NCBI GenBank assembly: GCA_012270595.1
Contig: JAAXIA010000170.1
Location: forward strand, 1 to 6,672
DNA length: 6,672 nt
Direction: 5' to 3'
From: Rhodanobacteraceae bacterium
GTDB lineage: Bacteria > Pseudomonadota > Gammaproteobacteria > Xanthomonadales > Rhodanobacteraceae
Shown: positions 1 to 4,652 of the stretch, in pieces
How the letters are laid out: the number at the start of each line of letters is the position of its first letter
How positions within the stretch are numbered: the stretch's first letter is position 1
The notes under the pieces: generated by a model
The model's database searches: none
The model's input: only the letters and a program-made list of their open reading frames with translations
Told to the model about the DNA's origin: nothing
Made by a program: the position numbers and the translations under genes

Positions 1-347
1 TCATCGAAGTCGGCAGGAATGGCTGGCTTGGGCGAGCTTGCTCAGAACATCCATTGATCAGGGATTCCTTAGCTACTTCAGCCCCTTATTTTTTCTTGAG
101 TTTTTGCACAGCTGCATTGGGTAGCTAGAGCGCGTCGTCACGGGATAGAAAAGAAGCCGGCTATACTCATGCAGCGCCATAGGTTAGCCTGGGACCTTCA
201 GATTTTGATGGCATGGCCTTATGGGCCAACGTCGTGACGATAACTATTTCTGGCAGAGGTTAGGGGCATTTCGCTGCTCGCGGGGCGTTACTTCTTGCGC
301 TAAGCTGGCGTGGTCATTGTAATTGTATATACTTCCGCAGGCATTTA
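1..347. other. gene-free stretch upstream of nadK
   Basis: I see no supportable gene here. On the plus strand, frame 1 is open from the window edge to a TGA at 55-57 (last residues MAGLGELAQNIH). This could be the 3' end of a truncated gene, but 18 codons are too few to judge. A T-rich run at about 86-106 follows it without a convincing stem. Just before nadK there is a TATACT hexamer at 328-333, a possible -10 element, but no good -35 stands at the right distance. No tRNA, rRNA or repeat array was recognised. Confidence 0.5.
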
Positions 348-1115
348 TTGATCATGCGCTTCGCCTTTGTCGCCAGTGATACTCAGGTTGCGCAGCAAGC
401 GCGACACGCGCTCGTCGCGCGCTACGGTAGTGTGCCGGCCATGGAGGCTGATGTGATCGTGGCCCTCGGCGGGGATGGGTTCATGCTACGCACGCTACAT
501 GCGCACCGCGTGCTTGAAACACCTGTCTATGGTATGAAGCTGGGCAGAGTGGGATTTTTGATGAACAGATTTCAGGTGGATGGCCTTTGTGGGCGCATTG
601 AATGTGCTCACTCCACCATACTGCGCCCGCTTAGGATGCAGGCCACCGATGCATATGGCAAGTTGCGTGAAGCACTGGCCTTTAACGAAGTTTCCCTGTT
701 TAGGCAAACCAACCAGGCTGCGCATGTGGAAGTAAGGCTCAACGGTATGGTCAAACTGGAAAATCTGGTGTGCGATGGCGTGATGGTGGCCACGCCTGCC
801 GGATCGACCGCTTATAACCTTTCTGCACATGGGCCAATTTTGCCACTGGATGCTAATGTGCTGGCCTTAACCCCGATTAGTCCATTCCGGCCACGTCGCT
901 GGCGTGGTGCCATTTTGCCGCACCGCACCCAAGTCGGCTTGCATGTATTTGACCCGGGCAAGCGCCCGGTCGGTGCGACTGCTGATTTTCTGGAGGTGCG
1001 TGATGTGCACAGCGTGGAAGTCGTGCAGACGGTGAGGCAGCGGGTACACTTGCTGTTTGACCCTGAACATAATCTGGAGCAACGGATTCTCGACGAACAA
1101 TTTGCCACGGCTTAA
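348..1115 (+). CDS. nadK: NAD kinase (ATP/polyphosphate NAD kinase)
   Basis: Cytosolic enzyme that phosphorylates NAD to NADP, the only route to NADP in most bacteria. The 255-residue product carries the family signatures in order. The GGDG phosphate-binding motif lies at residues 41-44 after a hydrophobic strand, and G-R-V-G-F-L at 66-71. The NE pair of the NAD site is at 113-114. The long DGVMVATPAGSTAYN motif spans 143-157 and is followed by SAHGP at 159-163. A C-terminal beta region includes GATADFLEV. The protein is shorter than E. coli NadK (about 290 residues), lacking the N-terminal extension, which I believe is usual for the Xanthomonadaceae form. The listed start is a TTG; an ATG two codons later (354) gives MRFAFVAS and is at least as likely. 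Only a weak CAGG (338-341) precedes both. The gene is complete, with no frameshift or missing key residue. Confidence 0.96.
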   Translation: MIMRFAFVASDTQVAQQARHALVARYGSVPAMEADVIVALGGDGFMLRTLHAHRVLETPVYGMKLGRVGFLMNRFQVDGLCGRIECAHSTILRPLRMQATDAYGKLREALAFNEVSLFRQTNQAAHVEVRLNGMVKLENLVCDGVMVATPAGSTAYNLSAHGPILPLDANVLALTPISPFRPRRWRGAILPHRTQVGLHVFDPGKRPVGATADFLEVRDVHSVEVVQTVRQRVHLLFDPEHNLEQRILDEQFATA

Positions 1116-1138
1116 GGCTTCGTCGAAATGCTAACCCG

Positions 1139-1162
1139 TAAAGCTCATGCCTTAAAGCTTTA
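1139..1162 (+). other. hairpin downstream of nadK
   Basis: TAAAGCT (1139-1145) and AGCTTTA (1156-1162) form a 7-bp perfect stem with a 10-nt loop, starting 23 bases after the nadK stop. No uninterrupted T-run follows, so intrinsic termination is uncertain. It could instead protect the 3' end of the nadK transcript. The gap to the next ORF also contains AATGTTGTA twice (1193-1201 and 1209-1217), a short direct repeat of unknown meaning. Confidence 0.3.
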
Positions 1163-1304
1163 TGAATTAAATATGCGGCGTGTGAAGTAAAAAATGTTGT
1201 AATGATGTAATGTTGTATAGCACACGCAGCGGTCCACAAGAACTTGCTGAGTTCAAGGATCGTCTGGTTTAAGATAGTTCAGTGTGCTTAGGTAATCACT
1301 AAAT

Positions 1305-1309
1305 GGAGG
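1305..1309 (+). promoter_or_regulatory. strong Shine-Dalgarno for the small peptide ORF
   Basis: GGAGG ends 7 nt before the ATG at 1317. It is one of the best ribosome binding sites in the window and the main reason for treating the short downstream ORF as translated and for choosing this start. Confidence 0.65.
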
Positions 1310-1316
1310 TTTTCCC

Positions 1317-1565
1317 ATGAAACAATTCATGCTCAGGTTTGTTGCTCCAGGTTTGATGTCTGCTTCGTGCGCGTTGCTGCTTGGTGCGATGCTCGTCAGC
1401 TCTCAGGCAAAAGCAAAGGTCTCCCCAACGCCTATCTTGCGGTGGGGGGATGTTGAGCAGGTGGGGTTGTCTCCTGGCCGGCTCTCCCCTGCGCCTATCC
1501 GGCGGTGGGGAAAGGTTGAGTCGGTGGGGTTGTCTCCCGCTCAAGTCCCAAATAGTGTGCGCTAG
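1317..1565 (+). CDS. small putative secreted peptide with two 21-residue repeats
   Basis: I recognise no family for this 82-residue product. Residues 1-33 look like a Sec signal peptide: a basic start (MKQFMLR), a hydrophobic stretch to about residue 28, then an A-K-A signal peptidase I site at 31-33. The predicted mature part is about 49 residues and consists almost entirely of two tandem 21-residue units, 36-56 and 57-77, matching at 14 of 21 positions. Both share S-P-x-P-I-x-R-W-G-x-V-E-x-V-G-L-S-P. There are no cysteines after the signal, and the C-terminus is PNSVR. The start is supported by GGAGG at 1305-1309. Amino-acid identity between units (67%) is below nucleotide identity (48 of 63, 76%), so there is no clear sign of selection on the protein. 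The DNA units also fold as hairpins, so a non-coding REP-like element read through by chance is the main alternative. Confidence 0.5.
   Translation: MKQFMLRFVAPGLMSASCALLLGAMLVSSQAKAKVSPTPILRWGDVEQVGLSPGRLSPAPIRRWGKVESVGLSPAQVPNSVR
1422..1547 (+). repeat. two tandem 63-bp repeats, each with an internal hairpin
   Basis: Units are 1422-1484 and 1485-1547, identical at 48 of 63 bases with no indel. The first half of each is palindromic. In unit 2, TCCCC (1485-1489) pairs with GGGGA (1507-1511) and CGCC (1492-1495) with GGCG (1501-1504), around the loop TATCC. In unit 1, CCCCA (1423-1427) pairs with TGGGG (1443-1447) and CGC (1429-1431) with GCG (1439-1441). The arrangement resembles a REP/BIME-type element, but it lies in frame within a well-initiated ORF. 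Confidence 0.7.
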
Positions 1566-1982
1566 GGGGGGGCTATAGGCCTGTTAGCATCTATTGTTTG
1601 CTCTGTCCAATTTGCCCTGGTTGCTACTAGCAAAAAATACAGGTGCAAATATAGGTGCCTTTTTCTGCTATGTTCGTTTGATAAGGTACCTTAAAATTGC
1701 TTGATCCGGCTATGGGCGGGCTTTGCTTGTGTTTGCTGCGGGTGAGCCTGGCGTGCCGGTTTCGGTTCATTGTCGGTACGTGTTACGGCAAGTTAATGGA
1801 CCTGCAGTGTCACGCGGGTCCATTGGCTTGTGGCTGTTAAGTGTAGCGGTCATAGGCGTGCTTCAGCAGCAGGTTTGGAAGGTGTTTCATGGTGTCGCGC
1901 GAAACCATACAGACCGTGTAAGATAAAAAGTTTAGAGCCTGATTTCTTTCCTTTATGCGTTAGTCTTCAAGTGAGGTGAGTC
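1566..1982. other. gene-poor stretch upstream of the first exported-protein gene
   Basis: These 417 bases have no supportable gene. A 67-codon open frame from TTG at 1723 has no convincing ribosome binding site and no recognisable product. The stretch opens with a G-run just after the peptide ORF. It contains a 12-base palindrome (1682-1693) and a strong hairpin (1795-1824), listed separately. A promoter for the gene at 1983 is presumably near 1900-1960, but I could not pick out a clear -35/-10 pair. Confidence 0.5.
1795..1824 (+). other. long stem-loop of unknown function
   Basis: AATGGACC (1795-1802) pairs perfectly with GGTCCATT (1817-1824). The stem can continue through a T-G wobble (1803/1816) and a GC/GC step (1804-1805 with 1814-1815), giving about 11 bp around an 8-nt loop. 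No T-tract follows, so it is not a standard intrinsic terminator. It lies about 160 bases before the exported-protein gene and could be an RNA structure in its leader, the end of a transcript, or a protein-binding inverted repeat. Confidence 0.45.
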
Positions 1983-2480
1983 ATGAGTCCAAGAGTAAGG
2001 CTTGTTATGTTCCTGCTGCTGGTTTTTTCCTGCACGCACATGGCTTATGGATTTTACGTGAAAATGGAAAATACAAGTGGGAAAAAACTGATTGTATCCT
2101 GCGATACACGGGCAGGTGCCCGCTATGATGCGATTGCTGTAAAAAAAAGCGGTGAAGAAATAAAGTGCATCCATAGTGGAGGAGGGGAATTTGCCTCATG
2201 GAATTATTATCCATATAGCGATCACGTGCTATACTTCAAGCATATTGATAATAAGTATCCTTTTGATAATTTTGTTTTTATACATATCCATAACCCCGAT
2301 CATACCACGCGTTGTGAAATATCTTTTCGTTATTACTCCAAAGACTCTAAAGGATATTCTCTGGCAGGAAAGAAAAAATATCGCAGTCTTTTTCAGATGA
2401 TTGATGTTGGTCTCCCGTGCACCTCGGATTATTTGTGGCCACGCGAAGAGGACGATCACGCTACGGTCCATATTTACTAA
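1983..2480 (+). CDS. small exported protein, paralogue A (unknown function)
   Basis: No known family recognised. The 165-residue product has a typical Sec signal peptide: MSPRVR, a hydrophobic core at 7-17, and probable cleavage after M-A-Y-G at 20-23. The mature protein starts FYVKMEN and has four cysteines (40, 62, 111, 146), enough for two disulfides in the periplasm or outside. It is rich in Tyr, His and Lys and ends V-H-I-Y. A diverged paralogue lies at 4120-4626 beyond queG. The two share the MAYGFYV junction, all four cysteine positions, an NP...C...F-YYS block (104-119), a FQM...CT...YL block (137-151) and the C-terminal VH-Y. Start ATG 1983 follows GAGG (1973-1976) at 6 nt. The gene is much more AT-rich than its neighbours (2221-2280 is 25% GC), suggesting acquisition or relaxed composition. 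A terminator follows at about 2554-2570. Secretion, toxin or host-interaction roles are all possible but unproven. Confidence 0.85.
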   Translation: MSPRVRLVMFLLLVFSCTHMAYGFYVKMENTSGKKLIVSCDTRAGARYDAIAVKKSGEEIKCIHSGGGEFASWNYYPYSDHVLYFKHIDNKYPFDNFVFIHIHNPDHTTRCEISFRYYSKDSKGYSLAGKKKYRSLFQMIDVGLPCTSDYLWPREEDDHATVHIY

Positions 2481-2553
2481 GTGCTTGCTTTTGCGTGGTT
2501 CCTTCGCGCAGTGGGCTTGATGTTATTGAAGTGGTGTCGAAGGTTGGGGCGTG

Positions 2554-2570
2554 GCCGCTTGCGGCTTTTT
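2554..2570 (+). terminator. likely Rho-independent terminator of the exported-protein gene
   Basis: GCCGC (2554-2558) and GCGGC (2561-2565) form a compact GC stem (4 bp with a CTTG loop, or 5 bp with a 2-nt loop), followed directly by TTTTT at 2566-2570. It sits 74 bases after the stop of the plus-strand gene and just before the 3' end of convergent queG. The T-run lies on the plus-strand side only, so it should stop plus-strand transcription from entering queG antisense. Confidence 0.6.
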
Positions 2571-2578
2571 CGAGGTGC

Positions 2579-3685
2579 CTAAAGCGGTTCGTCCGTTAGA
2601 GCGTGATGTCCCGTTTTTAGCTTGTGCACCTGGGATGCCAGCGCCCAGGCGACGTGTTCACGTACTAGATGAGATGCGTCATTGATGCGTGTGTTCAGCG
2701 CCTGGACGACGCTGGGTGAATACGGTGCGTTGCCTAGTGCCACGGCAATATTGCGTAGCCATCCCTCATGGCCGGTACGGCGAATGGCCATACCTTCGGT
2801 GCGGGTTAAAAACTCTGTTTCAGTCCATGCGAACAGTTCGACCAGCTTTGCGCCGTCCAGATGGTGCCGCGGAGCAAAATCCGGCTCTGTTGTCTCTTGA
2901 GCGAACTTGTTCCAGGGGCAGATGAGCTGGCAGTCATCGCAACCGAAAATACGGTTGCCCATTGCCTTGCGTAGATGTTCGGGGATGGGGCCTTTCAGCT
3001 CGATGGTCAGATAAGCAATGCAGCGGCGCGCGTCAAGCTGGTTTGGCCCCACGATGGCACCGGTGGGACAAATATCCATGCAGCGCCTACAACTGCCGCA
3101 ATGCGCACTGGCAGGGGTGTCTACAGGCAATGGCAGGTCGGTGAAAAGTTCACCAAGGAAAAAATACGAACCGGCCTGACGATGGATGAGCACGGTGTGC
3201 TTGCCAATCCAGCCTAAGCCGGCGTTGCGCGCCAGTGCTTTTTCGAGCACGGGAGCGGAGTCGACATAAGCACGGTAACCAAATGGCCCTATTGCCGCTT
3301 GGATGCGTCTGGCCAATTGCTGTAAACGGTGGCGCATCAGCTTATGGTAGTCGCGCCCCAGCGCATAGCGCGACACATAGGCCAGATCGCCATTTTTCAG
3401 GACCTTCCAGGCACGGTGCATACCTGTTGGCATGTAATCCATATGGACCGAGATCACTCGTTGGGTGCCAGGCATGAGTTCATTTGGGCGGCTGCGTTTG
3501 TTGCCGTGGCGGGTCATATAGGCCATTTCACCGTGATAGCCAGCTTTGAGCCAGCGCTTTAAGAGCACTTCGTCGGTGGCCAGATCCACGCCGCTGATTC
3601 CGGCGTCGGCAAAGCCTAGTTCACGTGCCCAGCGCTTTATCTGGCGGGCGAGGAGGGCGAGATCAATGAGCGGCGTGGCAAACAT
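2579..3685 (-). CDS. queG: epoxyqueuosine reductase
   Basis: Cytosolic iron-sulfur and cobalamin enzyme that reduces epoxyqueuosine to queuosine, the last step of queuosine synthesis at the wobble base of GUN-anticodon tRNAs. The 368-residue product has the expected order. An N-terminal cobalamin-binding region (about 60-165) contains SRYALGRDYHK at 105-115 and VDSAPVLEKALA at 141-152, whose Asp142 is the conserved acidic residue of the family. The dicluster ferredoxin region has C196, C199, C202, C206 and C249, C252, C256, plus C222 in the family motif CIAYLTIELKG. The GCDDCQLICPWN signature is at 248-259. HEAT-like helices lie at about 305-350. The length is normal and no key residue is missing. 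No clear Shine-Dalgarno precedes ATG 3685, where the minus strand reads CTCCACCC. In E. coli queG is immediately divergent from the nnr homologue; here about 970 bases and another gene separate them. Confidence 0.98.
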   Translation of the reverse strand: MFATPLIDLALLARQIKRWARELGFADAGISGVDLATDEVLLKRWLKAGYHGEMAYMTRHGNKRSRPNELMPGTQRVISVHMDYMPTGMHRAWKVLKNGDLAYVSRYALGRDYHKLMRHRLQQLARRIQAAIGPFGYRAYVDSAPVLEKALARNAGLGWIGKHTVLIHRQAGSYFFLGELFTDLPLPVDTPASAHCGSCRRCMDICPTGAIVGPNQLDARRCIAYLTIELKGPIPEHLRKAMGNRIFGCDDCQLICPWNKFAQETTEPDFAPRHHLDGAKLVELFAWTETEFLTRTEGMAIRRTGHEGWLRNIAVALGNAPYSPSVVQALNTRINDASHLVREHVAWALASQVHKLKTGHHALTDEPL

Positions 3686-3702
3686 GGGTGGAGGAAATCA
3701 GG

Positions 3703-3780
3703 ATGAATATCGGTTATCATAGCGCCTGGCGCCGATATACGCGGGGATGCGCTGTTTCCTTTCGGTTCGCGAAAGGATGA
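3703..3780 (+). CDS. possible 25-residue leader or orphan mini-ORF
   Basis: ATG 3703 is preceded by GGAGGA (3690-3695) at good spacing and opens a 25-codon frame (MNIGYHSAWRRYTRGC..., ending AKG) that stops at TGA 3778-3780. The product has no recognisable feature. It begins 17 bases from the divergent queG start. It could be chance, a leader peptide, or the stranded translation start of a gene once directly divergent from queG. A hairpin overlaps its last codons. Confidence 0.2.
   Translation: MNIGYHSAWRRYTRGCAVSFRFAKG
3757..3777. other. 8-bp stem-loop in the queG upstream region
   Basis: TCCTTTCG (3757-3764) and CGAAAGGA (3770-3777) form a perfect 8-bp stem with a GTTCG loop. No T-run follows on either strand, so it is not a standard terminator. 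It lies about 75 bases upstream of queG on the minus strand and could be an operator-like inverted repeat or a leader structure. Confidence 0.35.
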
Positions 3781-4106
3781 CAAACAGGGTTGGGACAATG
3801 CGTACTTAACTACAGAACAAAAGCCCGCCTGGAAAGTACGGCACGCATGATGCATAACCATGACGGAATAGAACATGCATGTTACCCGGCATGCGCCGTA
3901 AAAAGCACTTGCCAGGGTTCACCAGCGCAAGTCTTGCCAGAGTCGGTACGCATTGGGCTGCCAGGCAGAAGAGTGGATCTAACGATATATCGCTTTCCTG
4001 GCTCCTGCAGTTTATTTCACTGGCATGTTGTCATGTTGGTGTCTGCATTCAATGTGTATGTTTGGGGGAGGCAAGGCAAGCTTTATTTTCAGTTGTGTGA
4101 TGAATG

Positions 4107-4112
4107 AGGAGG
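4107..4112 (+). promoter_or_regulatory. consensus Shine-Dalgarno for exported paralogue B
   Basis: AGGAGG ends 7 nt before ATG 4120 and fixes that start. The sequence between it and the ATG (GTGCAGTC) resembles the GTGAGTC before the paralogue at 1983, so the similarity of the pair may extend into the ribosome binding site. Confidence 0.7.
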
Positions 4113-4119
4113 TGCAGTC

Positions 4120-4626
4120 ATGTCTCTCAAAAAAAATGCAATACAATCCGTTTTGTTTCTTTTTATTTTTCATTGTTCCTGGATGGCGTATGGGTTTTAT
4201 GTGGTGATGGAGAACAATAGCACGCAAACACTTCAATTTTCGTGCCACACCGACTATCGTGCGCGTCAAGAGGCATTTGCTGTAGAATATGATGGTAAAG
4301 GCATCATATGCAGGTATGGAAGTGGGCAGTATGATTCGTTTATTCCATTGGGTATCGGACCGTATGCCAAAACCGAATTGACTATTACAGATATTGATTA
4401 CCAGATCAATAAGCCGTTTTATACAAGAGTGGATATGCGTCTTCTAAATCCATCTGGTTCTATACATTGTGATTTAACTTTTTTGTACTATTCCGCCAGG
4501 GGACAGGGGACAGGGGACAGGGGTGAGTTATCATTTTTCCAGATGAAAAACATAAAACAAAGGTGTACAGATAATTATTTGCAGCCAACAAAACTATACG
4601 ATCGTGCAGTCGTGCACGTTTACTAG
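4120..4626 (+). CDS. small exported protein, paralogue B, with in-gene 7-bp repeat
   Basis: Paralogue of the product at 1983-2480; no known family recognised. It has 168 residues. The signal peptide has MSLKKN, a hydrophobic core at about 8-19, and probable cleavage after M-A-Y-G at 22-25; the mature part begins FYVVMEN. The four mature cysteines (42, 64, 117, 149) match those of the paralogue. The first two keep identical spacing (21 residues between). The second to third interval is four residues longer, and the last 31 residues align without gaps (14 identical). The C-terminus is V-H-V-Y. Residues 126-135 (ARGQGTGDRG) are encoded by nearly four copies of CAGGGGA, placed where the paralogues differ most. 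A one-unit change would truncate the protein before its last cysteine. The start is fixed by AGGAGG. nnr begins 26 or 56 bases downstream with no visible terminator between, so co-transcription is possible. AT-rich like its paralogue. Confidence 0.87.
   Translation: MSLKKNAIQSVLFLFIFHCSWMAYGFYVVMENNSTQTLQFSCHTDYRARQEAFAVEYDGKGIICRYGSGQYDSFIPLGIGPYAKTELTITDIDYQINKPFYTRVDMRLLNPSGSIHCDLTFLYYSARGQGTGDRGELSFFQMKNIKQRCTDNYLQPTKLYDRAVVHVY
4497..4523 (+). repeat. heptanucleotide tandem repeat (CAGGGGA), 3.9 copies
   Basis: Three perfect CAGGGGA units (4497-4517) are followed by CAGGGG (4518-4523), all inside the exported-protein coding region. The unit is not a multiple of three. One extra unit puts a TGA at the base right after the repeat (4524-4526), giving a 137-residue product. 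One unit fewer reaches a TGA at 4544-4546, giving 139 residues. Both lose the last cysteine and the conserved C-terminus. Heptanucleotide repeats are known as variable typing loci in Xylella. Confidence 0.9.
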
Positions 4627-4652
4627 GGGGTACTTCAAAAAAAAACCACAAC

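Larger units (their letters stand above)
3686..4119. other. gene-poor stretch between queG and the second exported-protein gene
   Basis: These 434 bases should contain the queG promoter (minus) and that of the gene at 4120 (plus). TATGAT on the minus strand (3716-3721) is a possible queG -10 without a good -35. TTGTCA (4028-4033) followed 16 nt later by CAATGT is a weak plus-strand candidate. There is a tiny 25-codon ORF with a good ribosome binding site (3703-3780) and a hairpin (3757-3777). Short symmetric sequences include AACATGCATGTT at 3872-3883 and CGATATATCG at 3983-3992. CTTGCCAG occurs twice (3908-3915 and 3933-3940). A 105-codon open frame from TTG 3790 has no ribosome binding site or recognisable domain and is not called. 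I see no tRNA or mobile-element gene. Confidence 0.5.

Noticed and set aside
495..1239. Several minus-strand open frames (60-120 codons) opposite nadK
   Set aside because: They lie antisense to a complete, motif-verified NAD kinase, have no ribosome binding sites and show no domain; they are shadows of the coding strand.
1501..1515. Two-tetrad G-quadruplex-like pattern of short G runs in the second 63-bp repeat
   Set aside because: Runs of two G are common and weak; the same bases are better explained by the hairpin and the coding repeat.
1299..1544. 81-codon minus-strand frame antisense to the small peptide ORF
   Set aside because: It has arginine/proline-rich low complexity with no signal or domain, whereas the plus strand has GGAGG, a signal peptide and in-frame repeats.
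1682..1693. Perfect 12-base palindromes TAAGGTACCTTA (1682-1693) and AACATGCATGTT (3872-3883) upstream of the two paralogues
   Set aside because: One or two 12-base palindromes are expected by chance in a window this size, and the two sequences are unrelated, so no shared operator is supported.
1723..1926. 67-codon plus-strand frame with TTG start
   Set aside because: It has no adequate Shine-Dalgarno, a rare start codon and no recognisable feature, and it contains the 1795-1824 stem-loop.
3790..4107. 105-codon plus-strand frame with TTG start between queG and the second exported-protein gene
   Set aside because: It has no ribosome binding site and scattered Cys/His/Trp typical of non-coding translation, and an equally long frame overlaps it in another phase.
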